Positions 5,453 through 12,704 of a stretch of DNA of 13,180 nucleotides are shown here, piece by piece. The translations under genes and the position numbers were made by a program. Source of the stretch: Beijerinckiaceae bacterium (lineage in GTDB: Bacteria > Pseudomonadota > Alphaproteobacteria > Rhizobiales > Beijerinckiaceae). Within the stretch, counting starts at the first letter, position 1. Every line of letters starts with the position of its first letter. The stretch is from the NCBI GenBank assembly GCA_947380915.1, contig CANCSY010000071.1, forward strand, positions 1-13,180, written 5' to 3'. The notes under the pieces were generated by a model. It did no database searches, was not told the DNA's origin, and worked only from the letters and a program-made list of their open reading frames with translations.

Positions 5453-6457
5453 ATGACGACGCCGGGCGCGGGGAATCGCTTTTTACATCGTGCGATATGT
5501 GGCCTTGCCTCTATCGCCGCAAGCCTGATCGCCCTTCACGGGCCAGCCCTGGCGGGCTATCCGGATCGCCCCGTCCATATCATCACACCCTTCGCTGCTG
5601 GCGGCGGCACCAATGTGGAAGCGCGCATATTCGCTGCGAAACTGAACAAGATTTTCAACAACGCCTTCATTGTGGAAAATCGCCCGGGCGCTGGCACTGT
5701 CATCGGCACGCAGATCGTCGCGCGGGCCAATCCCGACGGTTATACGCTGCTTTATGGCTCTCCGACCCTGACCCTCAATCCGGCGGTTCGCAAGAATCTG
5801 CCCTATGACACGCTGAAGGATTTCCAGCCGATTTCGCTGGTCGCCACGCAGCCCTTCGTGGTGATCGTCCATCCTTCACTGAAGATGTCGAAGATTTCTG
5901 ATCTTGTCTCATACTCCAAGGCCAATCCTGGCATCCTCAACAATGCCTCCACTGGAACCGGCACAGTGACACATCTGCTCGGCGAGCAATTCAAGGAGGC
6001 CATCGGCGCCAAGATGGTGCATGTGCCCTATACCGGCAGCGGCGGCGCGGCGAGCGATCTACTTGCTGGGCGCGTCCAGGTCTATCTCGGCGCCATCGCT
6101 TCCCTTTCGCAGTTTATCCGCAACGACCTGATGACGGCGCTTGCGGTGTCGGGGCGTCAGCGTCAGCCGAGTTTCCCCGATGTCGCAACGCTCGCGGAGC
6201 AGGGCGTCGCAGGCTTCGACCAGGCCCAATCCTGGGGCGGATTCCTTGCGCCCGCCAGGACGCCGCCCGAGATCATAGAGACCCTGAACAAGGCGCTGGC
6301 GGAAATCGCGAGGGATGAGGAAGCCAAGGCCGCCATCGCCAAGGTTGGTTCAACCATAACGGCGACCTCGCCGGATGAATTCGCCGCTTTCATGCGCAGT
6401 GAAGTCGATAACTGGACCCGGCTTTCCAGCGCCATTGGCCTCGAAAAGGAAGACTAG
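5453..6457 (+). CDS. tripartite tricarboxylate transporter substrate-binding protein (Bug/TctC family), second copy
   Basis: Encodes 334 residues from ATG 5453, chosen because GGGGGGGAA (5442-5450) directly precedes it and a normal Sec signal peptide follows (arginine-containing n-region, hydrophobic core 16-28, cleavage after ALA at residue 34). The frame is open further upstream, but that part is unlike any Bug N-terminus. The mature start YPDRPVHIITPFAAGGGTN, then IVENRPGAGTVIGT, ANPDGYTLL, LPYDTLKDFQPI and VPYTGSGGAASDLLAGRVQV are standard Bug motifs. The ligand loop ends GGGTN, with Asn54 where many relatives have Asp. The protein would bind an organic acid in the periplasm. It is eight bases upstream of the monooxygenase gene, so one operon. 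Permease subunits TctA/TctB are not in the window. Confidence 0.93.
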   Translation: MTTPGAGNRFLHRAICGLASIAASLIALHGPALAGYPDRPVHIITPFAAGGGTNVEARIFAAKLNKIFNNAFIVENRPGAGTVIGTQIVARANPDGYTLLYGSPTLTLNPAVRKNLPYDTLKDFQPISLVATQPFVVIVHPSLKMSKISDLVSYSKANPGILNNASTGTGTVTHLLGEQFKEAIGAKMVHVPYTGSGGAASDLLAGRVQVYLGAIASLSQFIRNDLMTALAVSGRQRQPSFPDVATLAEQGVAGFDQAQSWGGFLAPARTPPEIIETLNKALAEIARDEEAKAAIAKVGSTITATSPDEFAAFMRSEVDNWTRLSSAIGLEKED

Positions 6458-6465
6458 AAGCTCCG

Positions 6466-7557
6466 ATGAATCCGCTCACCAATTCAAACCGTCTCAAGCT
6501 CGGCGTGTTCGCCATCAATGCTGAATATAATGCGCGAACGCTGCCGCCTGAAAAATATCAGCTGACCTGGGCCAATTCGCTCGATGTCGCGTCCATGGCC
6601 GATAAAATCGGTCTTGAAGCCATCGTTCCGCTTGCGCGCTTTCGTTCCGTGGCGGATCCGCGCCATCATAGCGGGCTTGCCTATGAATGTTTCGCCTGGT
6701 CGGGCGCTGTGGCGGCGCGCACGCAACACTGCGCCATCATGTGCACCGTGCATGTGATGAATGTGCATCCGATCCTCGCCGCCAAGGCGCTCACCACGGT
6801 CGATCATATTTCGGGGGGACGGCTGGCGCTCAACATCGTCTGCGGGTGGTTCAAGGAAGAGGCCGAAATGTTCGGCCATTCCCTGCTGGAACATGACGAG
6901 GGCTACGCTTATGCCGATGAATGGATCACGGCGGTCAAGCGGCTCTGGACCGAAGAGGACGAGATCGACCTCGATGGCCGTTTCATCAAGATGAAACGCG
7001 GCATGTCCCAGCCCAAGCCCCTGCAGGCGCCGCGTCCCGTTCTGATGAACGCCGGTGGCTCGCCTGCGGGCCAGCGGTTCGTGGCCGATCATTGCGATGT
7101 GGCGTTCATCCGCGCCAACAGGCTGCAGGACATCGCCGCCGAAGTCGAAGGATACCGGCGGCTGGCGCGCGAGACCACAGGGCGCGAAATCCAGATCTGG
7201 CTCATCGGGTCCATGGTCCATGGAGACACGCCGGAAGATGCGGAGCGGTTGGTGCAGCATTACATCGACCATGCCGATCAGACCTATATCGATTCCTACT
7301 TCGCCCACCGCAACAAGCCCCTCAGCGCCGCCGAGCAACTGGAGCTCAAGCGTAAATACGCCTTCGCGGGCGGCGGCGTGCCCATCGTCGGCGACGCCGA
7401 ATCCATCGCCCGGCAAATAGCGAGCCTCAACGCCAGCGGCGTTGATGGCGTGCTGATGACGTGGATCGATTATCAGGCGGGCATCAGGAAATTCGGTGCG
7501 GAAGTTCTGCCGCGGCTGGAAGCCATGGGTTTGCGCGCGCCGCATAGCCCGCAATAG
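6466..7557 (+). CDS. LLM-class flavin-dependent monooxygenase (SfnG/RutA-like)
   Basis: Encodes 363 residues of a bacterial-luciferase-fold monooxygenase, which uses reduced FMN supplied by a separate reductase and O2 to oxidise a small organic substrate. The fold is seen in KLGVFAIN (11-18), AAKALTTVDHISGGRLALNIVCGWFKE (split around 105-131), the LLEHDEGYAYADE helix (140-152), and the C-terminal GVDGVLMTWIDYQAGIRKFGAEVLPRL. The SGGR-N-V-GW signature and length resemble the dimethyl-sulfone monooxygenase SfnG and pyrimidine oxygenase RutA more than the larger NtaA/EmoA chelator oxygenases. I recall these similarities and have not scored them. Eight bases separate it from the Bug gene, so the transported compound may be its substrate. 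No flavin reductase gene is visible nearby. Confidence 0.9.
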   Translation: MNPLTNSNRLKLGVFAINAEYNARTLPPEKYQLTWANSLDVASMADKIGLEAIVPLARFRSVADPRHHSGLAYECFAWSGAVAARTQHCAIMCTVHVMNVHPILAAKALTTVDHISGGRLALNIVCGWFKEEAEMFGHSLLEHDEGYAYADEWITAVKRLWTEEDEIDLDGRFIKMKRGMSQPKPLQAPRPVLMNAGGSPAGQRFVADHCDVAFIRANRLQDIAAEVEGYRRLARETTGREIQIWLIGSMVHGDTPEDAERLVQHYIDHADQTYIDSYFAHRNKPLSAAEQLELKRKYAFAGGGVPIVGDAESIARQIASLNASGVDGVLMTWIDYQAGIRKFGAEVLPRLEAMGLRAPHSPQ

Positions 7558-7588
7558 AAATCATGCGGGCGGGCGTGGCCGGTCTGAC

Positions 7589-7620
7589 GCCTGTCCAAGG
7601 CTGTGCGGTGATTGACAGGC
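7589..7620 (+). promoter_or_regulatory. inverted repeat overlapping the -35 box, possible operator
   Basis: GCCTGTC (7589-7595) and GACAGGC (7614-7620) are perfect 7-bp arms, 18 bases apart, and the right arm includes most of the TTGACA -35 box. A repressor bound here would block the promoter. No regulator is encoded in the window. Confidence 0.38.
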
Positions 7621-7640
7621 AGGGTTCGGGGCCATCTTAT
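7612..7640 (+). promoter_or_regulatory. sigma-70-type promoter before the aconitase gene
   Basis: A perfect -35 TTGACA (7612-7617), an ideal 17-base spacer and TCTTAT (7635-7640, four of six) as -10. The start point would be near 7647, giving a leader of about 60 bases to the aconitase start. It is the strongest promoter match I find in the window. Confidence 0.55.
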
Positions 7641-7705
7641 CGGCGCAAGGATCAGCCCGTGCTCATGGGTTTTGTGATCATAACCGGCGGTTGGAAGCAG
7701 TTTTG

Positions 7706-10372
7706 ATGCAGCAACGGAATGGCGAGGCCATGGGCGATTCTTATGGAGCACTGCGCCTACTGCATGGCGACATTTGGTTTTACAGCCTTCCGGCGCTTGG
7801 GGAGGCGCTCGGCCTTGACCTCTCCTCGATGCCCATTTCACTGAAGGCGTTGCTCGAGAACCTGCTGCGCCACGAAGATGGCGTTACCGTCTCGCGCGAG
7901 GATGTCGCCGCCCTCGCCCATTGGCCAGAGCCCGCAGCGCTTGGCCGTGAAGTGTCCTTTCATCCAGCGCGCGTGCTGATGCCCGATTCTTCGGGCGTGG
8001 CGCTGCTGGTCGATCTGGCCGCCATGCGCGACGCCATGGTGGCGCGTGGTCGCGATCCCTGCAGGGTCAATCCGGTCGTGCCGACCGATCTGGTCATCGA
8101 TCATTCGGTCCGCACGGATGTCTCCGGAACCGCTGACGCCTTGTCGCGCAATTTGAGCGCCGAACTCGAACGCAATCGCGAGCGCTTCGGCATCGTGCGC
8201 TGGGCCATGTCGCAGTTCAGCAATTTCAGCGTCGTGCCCCCCGGCAACGGCATCGTGCATCAGGTCAATATCGAACGTTTCGCCAAGGTCGTGGTCTGCG
8301 ATGAGAAGGACGGGCGCCGTCTGGCCTATCCCGACAGTCTCGTGGGCATGGACAGTCACACGCCGATGGTGAACGGTCTCGGCGTCTTCGGCTGGGGCGT
8401 TGGAGGGATCGAAGCGGCGACCGCCATATTCGGGCAGCCCGTGGGACTGCCAACCCCGCGCATCGTGGGATGTCGCCTTGTTGGCGCACCCCGCGCCGGC
8501 GTCATGTGCACCGACATTGTTCTGGCGCTGACGAAGTTTCTGCGTGGCTCGGATGTGCTGGCGGCCGTGGTGGAATTCTGCGGTCCCGCCCTCGACAGCC
8601 TGTCCCTGCCGGATCGGGCCACCATCGCCAACATGGCCGCCGAATATGGCGCCACCATGGGGTTCTTTCCCGTCGATGGGGAGACGCTCGCCTATCTGCG
8701 CCAGACCGGACGCGAGCCCGCACAGATCGACCTTGTCGAGCGTTATACGAAGGCGCAGGGCATGTGGCGTGACGCCGAACCTGCTTTCCAGATCATGTTG
8801 GAATTCGATCTTGGCGATGTGGAGCCCTGCCTTGCGGGCCCCTCGCGGCCGGAGAGCCTCGTGCCGGTGTCAGCCGCGCCCCAGCGGTTCCGCGACTCCT
8901 TCGCCGCGCTCGGCGCGGGCGAGGCGGCTGCGCCTGAGGTGGCCATGATGCAACGGCCTTTGCAGCATGGCGACCTCGCCATTGCGGCCATCGCCTCCTG
9001 CACCAACACCGCCAATCCCCATCAGATGATCGCCGCCGGTCTGCTGGCGCGCAACGCTGTGGCGATGGGGCTGCGGTCAAAGCCATGGATCAAGACATCC
9101 TTCTCCCCGGGCTCGCGGGTGGTCCCGGCCATGCTGACCAAGGCGGGCCTGACGCAAGCGCTCGATGCGCTGGGCTTTCAGGTCGCGGGCTTTGGCTGCA
9201 TGTCCTGCGGCAGCGGCGCGGGGGCGCTGGCTGAACCTGTCGCGGCCGAAATCGCTGCGCAAAAGATCGTCGCCGCCGGCGTCATCTCAAGCAATCGCAA
9301 TTTCGACGGGCGGCTGCATGCTTCGGTGCGCGGCACCTTTCTGGCCTCGCCACCCCTCGTGGTCGCCTACGCCATCGCCGGGTCTATCCTGCACGATCTC
9401 ACCAGCGATCCCCTGGGGGTCGGGTCTGACGGGCGGCCTGTCACCCTGGCGGACATCTGGCCCTCGGACGCGGAGATCCGCGCCTGCCTCGAGGGCGCGC
9501 TGACGCCCGATCTCTATCACGCCGCTTATGAGACCTATGTGGACCCCGGGGCAGGCTGGACGGATATTCCCTATGCGCAGACCCCGGTCTTTCCCTGGTC
9601 GCCCGACAGCATGTTCCTGCGTCGCCCGCCCTTCCTCGACGACATGATCGACGCGCAAGCGCCGATCCATGGGGCGCGGATGCTTCTCATGCTCGGCGAC
9701 AACGTCAACACCGATCATATCTCGCCGGGGGGCTCCATTCCCCCCGAGACGGACGCTGGCCGATATCTGGCCGCCAATGGCGTCCCGCCCAACCGGTTCG
9801 GCACCTATATCGGTCGCCGCGCCAACCATGACGTGATGATCCGCGGCACATTCGCCAATCTGCGTCTGCGCAACGAATTGACGCCGGAGCGCGAAGGCGG
9901 TTTCACTCGGCATAGGCCCAGCGGCGAGCTGCTGACGGTGTTCGAGGCCGCCGAGCGTTATCGCGCCGAGGGCTGCGCCTGTATCGTCATCGCGGGCGTC
10001 AATTATGGCTGCGGCTCGTCGCGCGACTGGGCCGCCAAGGGCGCCAGCATGCTGGGCGTGCGCATCGTGATCGCCGAAAGCTTCGAGCGCATTCACCGCT
10101 CGAACCTCGTGGGCATGGGCGTTCTGCCCCTGCAATTCCTGCCCGGCCAATCCCGGCGAAGCCTCGGGTTGACCGGGGAGGAGACCTTCGATCTGCCCGA
10201 TATCGCGGCCGCGCTGGCGCCGGGCGCCATGGTTGCGGCGCAGATCAACCGCCCTTCGGGCTTCTCTGAAACGATTTCCCTCATTTCCCGGGTCGATACG
10301 CGACGCGAGGCCGATTGGGTCCGCAGTGGTGGCGTGCTTCCCTATGTGTTGAAAGGACTGGACGCAGCATGA
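7706..10372 (+). CDS. aconitase-family hydratase, divergent AcnA-type paralogue
   Basis: Encodes 888 residues, full length for AcnA-type aconitases, [4Fe-4S] enzymes that move a hydroxyl between carbons of citrate-like acids through dehydration and hydration. Conserved blocks run in order: MPDSSGVALLVDLAAMRDAM, NPVVPTDLVIDHSV, LVGMDSHTPMVNGLGVFGWG, ATIANMAAEYGATMGFFPVD, SCTNTANP with cluster ligand Cys432, GCMSC with Cys498 and Cys501, SNRNFDGR, and in the swivel domain DNVNTDHISPGGSI and GCGSSRDWAAKGASM. The loop after the last cysteines is GSGAG instead of the usual IGNSG, an unusual change beside the cluster. ATG 7706 is chosen for GGAAG at eight-base spacing; TTG 7691 or ATG 7730 are alternatives. 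ATGA overlap couples it to the MmgE/PrpD gene. It is probably not the housekeeping aconitase but a pathway enzyme for a citrate-like acid. Confidence 0.92.
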   Translation: MQQRNGEAMGDSYGALRLLHGDIWFYSLPALGEALGLDLSSMPISLKALLENLLRHEDGVTVSREDVAALAHWPEPAALGREVSFHPARVLMPDSSGVALLVDLAAMRDAMVARGRDPCRVNPVVPTDLVIDHSVRTDVSGTADALSRNLSAELERNRERFGIVRWAMSQFSNFSVVPPGNGIVHQVNIERFAKVVVCDEKDGRRLAYPDSLVGMDSHTPMVNGLGVFGWGVGGIEAATAIFGQPVGLPTPRIVGCRLVGAPRAGVMCTDIVLALTKFLRGSDVLAAVVEFCGPALDSLSLPDRATIANMAAEYGATMGFFPVDGETLAYLRQTGREPAQIDLVERYTKAQGMWRDAEPAFQIMLEFDLGDVEPCLAGPSRPESLVPVSAAPQRFRDSFAALGAGEAAAPEVAMMQRPLQHGDLAIAAIASCTNTANPHQMIAAGLLARNAVAMGLRSKPWIKTSFSPGSRVVPAMLTKAGLTQALDALGFQVAGFGCMSCGSGAGALAEPVAAEIAAQKIVAAGVISSNRNFDGRLHASVRGTFLASPPLVVAYAIAGSILHDLTSDPLGVGSDGRPVTLADIWPSDAEIRACLEGALTPDLYHAAYETYVDPGAGWTDIPYAQTPVFPWSPDSMFLRRPPFLDDMIDAQAPIHGARMLLMLGDNVNTDHISPGGSIPPETDAGRYLAANGVPPNRFGTYIGRRANHDVMIRGTFANLRLRNELTPEREGGFTRHRPSGELLTVFEAAERYRAEGCACIVIAGVNYGCGSSRDWAAKGASMLGVRIVIAESFERIHRSNLVGMGVLPLQFLPGQSRRSLGLTGEETFDLPDIAAALAPGAMVAAQINRPSGFSETISLISRVDTRREADWVRSGGVLPYVLKGLDAA

Positions 10373-11766
10373 GCAAGGTTTCGAGCAGCCTCACCGCCCG
10401 CGTATGCGACCTAATCGTCGAAATTGGCCGTGAGCCCCTTGGCGCCGATTTGCTGGTCGCCGCGCGCCAGTTGTTTCTGGATGGCGTCGCAGTGGCCATC
10501 GCGGGCGCGCGCATCGAGGAGGCGCCGGGCATTCTCGCCGCCCATTTCGCGGATCCCCTGAGCGGCGCGGGCGCCGGGTCATGCGCCCTGCTGGGCCTGA
10601 ATGCGCGCCTCGCGCCCGTGCAGGCGGCGCTGGTCAATGGCGCATCCATGCATGTGCTCGATTTCGAACCGATGTGGCTGCCTGCGACCCATGCCCTGTC
10701 TCCCGCCTTGTCGGCCGTGCTGGCCCTGGGCGAGACCTTGGGCAGCAGCGGCGCAAAGATGCTCACCGCCATGGTGCTGGGCATCGAGATCCAGAGCCGC
10801 CTGCGGCAGGCGGCGGGCGCGCTGGAGTCGCACAATCTGCACTTCCATCCGCCCGGCTACGTAGGCCCCATCGGGGCGGTGGTGGCCGCCGGGCATCTGC
10901 TGGACTTTACCGCCGAGCAATATGCCAACGCCATCGGCATCGTGGGCTCACGCTGCGGCGGCCTGTTCGTGAATCTGGGCACAATGACCAAAGCCACCCA
11001 TTGCGCCTATGCCGCCTCGCTGGGACTTGAAGCCGCATTGTTGACGCGGCGCGGCTTCACGGGCTCCCTCACCCTGTTCGATCCGGGCAAGCAGAGCTTC
11101 GCCAATGCGTTCTTCCCGCTTGGCTTCGACGGCGAAAAGCTGCTGGACTTCGGCAGGCCCTTCCGCATTCTCGACCCCGGCTATGCGATCAAGATCTTCC
11201 CGGCGAAGTTCACGACCCATTACGCCATCACGGCGGCCCTGATGGCGCGTCCCCAAATTCCTGCGTCGGCGGTGATTCAGAGCATTCATATGGACGCCGC
11301 CGATGTGCCCTCCAGCGACAGACCCTGGCCCCGCAGCGGGCTCGACGGTAAATTCAGCTTGCAGTTCACCGCCGCCGCCGCTCTCCTCGACGGCCATGTC
11401 GGCCTGTCCACCTTCACGGACGAGCGATTGGCGCGCGCGGACATGCAGGACTTGCTGGCCAAGACCACCGTAAGGCTGTCTCAGGACATACCGAGCATCT
11501 ACACCGCCGGCCGCTATCTCGACCTCACGGTCACGCTGGCGAGCGGGGAGGTCGTGCGCACGCGTTGCGAGCGGCCGCGCGGCTCCTGGGGGTCGGCGCC
11601 GATCACCCATGAAGAGCATTTGGCGAAAGCCCGCGATTGCTTTGGCGTCTATCTCAACCCCGAAGCGTCGCAGAGCCTGATCGACGCTTGCAGCAGCATC
11701 GAGACGCTGGATTCCAGGGGGGTATCGGCCTTGCTGAGAACAGCCTGTGAAGGGACAGTGGGCTGA
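10369..11766 (+). CDS. MmgE/PrpD family protein (2-methylcitrate dehydratase-like)
   Basis: Encodes 465 residues of the MmgE/PrpD fold, which includes 2-methylcitrate dehydratase, cis-aconitate decarboxylase and iminodisuccinate epimerase, all acting on polycarboxylates without an iron-sulfur cluster. Seen are ARQLFLDGVAVAIAG (32-46), VQAALVNGASMHVLDFEP (84-101), PATHALSPALSAVLALGE (105-122), a Gly-rich IGAVVAAGHLL helix, GSLTLFDPGKQSFA and IKIFPAKFTTHYA, the last matching the conserved K-x-[FY]-P...H motif of the family. The DFEPMW-THALSP segment replaces the usual DFDD...HPS, marking a distinct subgroup. The start ATG overlaps the aconitase TGA (10369-10372), and GAAAGGA lies about 11 bases upstream. 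Dehydration of the acid that the aconitase then rehydrates is the simplest joint role; decarboxylase or epimerase activity cannot be excluded. Confidence 0.9.
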   Translation: MSKVSSSLTARVCDLIVEIGREPLGADLLVAARQLFLDGVAVAIAGARIEEAPGILAAHFADPLSGAGAGSCALLGLNARLAPVQAALVNGASMHVLDFEPMWLPATHALSPALSAVLALGETLGSSGAKMLTAMVLGIEIQSRLRQAAGALESHNLHFHPPGYVGPIGAVVAAGHLLDFTAEQYANAIGIVGSRCGGLFVNLGTMTKATHCAYAASLGLEAALLTRRGFTGSLTLFDPGKQSFANAFFPLGFDGEKLLDFGRPFRILDPGYAIKIFPAKFTTHYAITAALMARPQIPASAVIQSIHMDAADVPSSDRPWPRSGLDGKFSLQFTAAAALLDGHVGLSTFTDERLARADMQDLLAKTTVRLSQDIPSIYTAGRYLDLTVTLASGEVVRTRCERPRGSWGSAPITHEEHLAKARDCFGVYLNPEASQSLIDACSSIETLDSRGVSALLRTACEGTVG

Positions 11767-11796
11767 GGCTGCTTGAAATCTGTGGCTGCGCCGGGA

Positions 11797-12666
11797 TCAG
11801 CGGAAGGTCTTCACCAGCGCCAGATTCAGATTCACATTGAACATCTTCGATGTGCGAAACAATTGCGCCCCGAAATCAAGACCGATCGCTGAAGCCCTGC
11901 TCGCCTCCAGCGGGCGCACACGATAGGCGAAGGAAAACAGGGGCCGGTCTATAATTCTGGTTTCGACGATCGAAACATCCAGAAAATCGGAGAGAGCGAT
12001 CCCCCGACTTCTGGTTCTGTTCCGAATGACGCCGAGGCCGAGATAGGATGTGAAGTCGTATCCGATGGCTTTGAAGCTATGGACAGGCGCTTCAACAGTA
12101 AGCGCGGTATTGTCGATGCGCACATCGGCGACGAAGTGCGTCGGATCAATCAAGATTCCGAACCCGTCGGCAGCATAGGCTTTCAATGAATTGACGTCGA
12201 AAGACTTAGAAAGAGAAATGCGCAAGCCCTTGTCATCGAACCTGTAGAAGCTTGATGTCTCATATCCCACGGTGAACCGCCAACCCAGTCGGCCCGCATA
12301 TCTGAGGCCCAGTTTGCTGTTTCCGGCGCGCATGAAACCGCTTACATTGTTAACATCCGCAGCATTTGCTGTGGATGTTGATGCGTTTGTATTTGTGTTT
12401 GTGTTTGTTGTGATTGCGTTTTTATTCTCTTTGCCGTGCAGCATGGAGCGCGCTTCGCTCGCCAACAGCGGCCCTACATAATCATCAAACCTGCCTATAT
12501 CAGTCGTTTTCCCGATTTCAACGCCGCCAATAAACAGGCCGTTCCCTGTATCATACTCTAATAAAAACTGCGCAAAGCTGACGCTGGGAAATTGCAAAAG
12601 TAACAAAAAATATATCAAGAAAGTTCCGGTCTGACCTATTGATCGCCTGAACTTTTTACTAAACAT
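11797..12666 (-). CDS. outer-membrane beta-barrel protein with Thr-Asn repeat tract
   Basis: Encodes 289 residues with a basic n-region (MFSKKFRR), a hydrophobic core (FLIYFLLLLQF, 17-26 or so) and a cleavage site after SFA at residue 32, so it is exported. The mature part is made of alternating polar/hydrophobic strands (SKLGLRYAGRLGWRFTVGYET, split across 113-133; AIGYDFTSYLGLGVI; FNVNLNLALVKTF near the end), as in transmembrane beta-barrels, and it closes with Phe-Arg. I recognise no specific family. Between the first strands lies a low-complexity loop with TNTNTNTN (87-94) followed by ASTSTANA, probably an exposed loop. ATG 12666 is preferred over an upstream GTG at 12693 because AGGAAA lies eight bases before it. 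It faces the MmgE/PrpD gene tail-to-tail with 30 bases between, so it is a separate unit. Confidence 0.75.
   Translation of the reverse strand: MFSKKFRRSIGQTGTFLIYFLLLLQFPSVSFAQFLLEYDTGNGLFIGGVEIGKTTDIGRFDDYVGPLLASEARSMLHGKENKNAITTNTNTNTNASTSTANAADVNNVSGFMRAGNSKLGLRYAGRLGWRFTVGYETSSFYRFDDKGLRISLSKSFDVNSLKAYAADGFGILIDPTHFVADVRIDNTALTVEAPVHSFKAIGYDFTSYLGLGVIRNRTRSRGIALSDFLDVSIVETRIIDRPLFSFAYRVRPLEASRASAIGLDFGAQLFRTSKMFNVNLNLALVKTFR
12384..12410 (-). repeat. short tandem ACAAAC-type repeat inside the beta-barrel gene
   Basis: About four to five imperfect hexamers (read on the minus strand, ACAAAC/ACAAAT) encode the Thr-Asn dipeptides. The unit is six bases, so gain or loss of copies would change loop length without a frameshift. 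Confidence 0.6.
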
Positions 12667-12704
12667 TAACCAAGTTTCCTGAAACGCGTGCACTGGGGCG
12701 AGCC

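Larger units (their letters stand above)
7558..7705 (+). promoter_or_regulatory. leader between monooxygenase and aconitase genes
   Basis: This 148-base gap breaks an otherwise close-packed operon. It contains the sigma-70-like promoter and inverted repeat described separately and, near 7667-7685, the short palindrome TGATCA in TTGTGATCATAA. A ribosome-binding site GGAAG (7693-7697) ends it. I see no terminator for the upstream genes, so read-through plus a second internal start is likely. Confidence 0.5.

Noticed and set aside
6484..7554. 356-residue minus-strand frame
   Set aside because: Shadow of the flavin monooxygenase gene in GC-rich codon usage; the plus-strand product has clear family motifs.
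9287..10150. 287-residue minus-strand frame
   Set aside because: Antisense shadow of the aconitase swivel domain; no family resemblance and no start signals.
10948..11619. 223-residue minus-strand frame
   Set aside because: Antisense shadow of the MmgE/PrpD gene.
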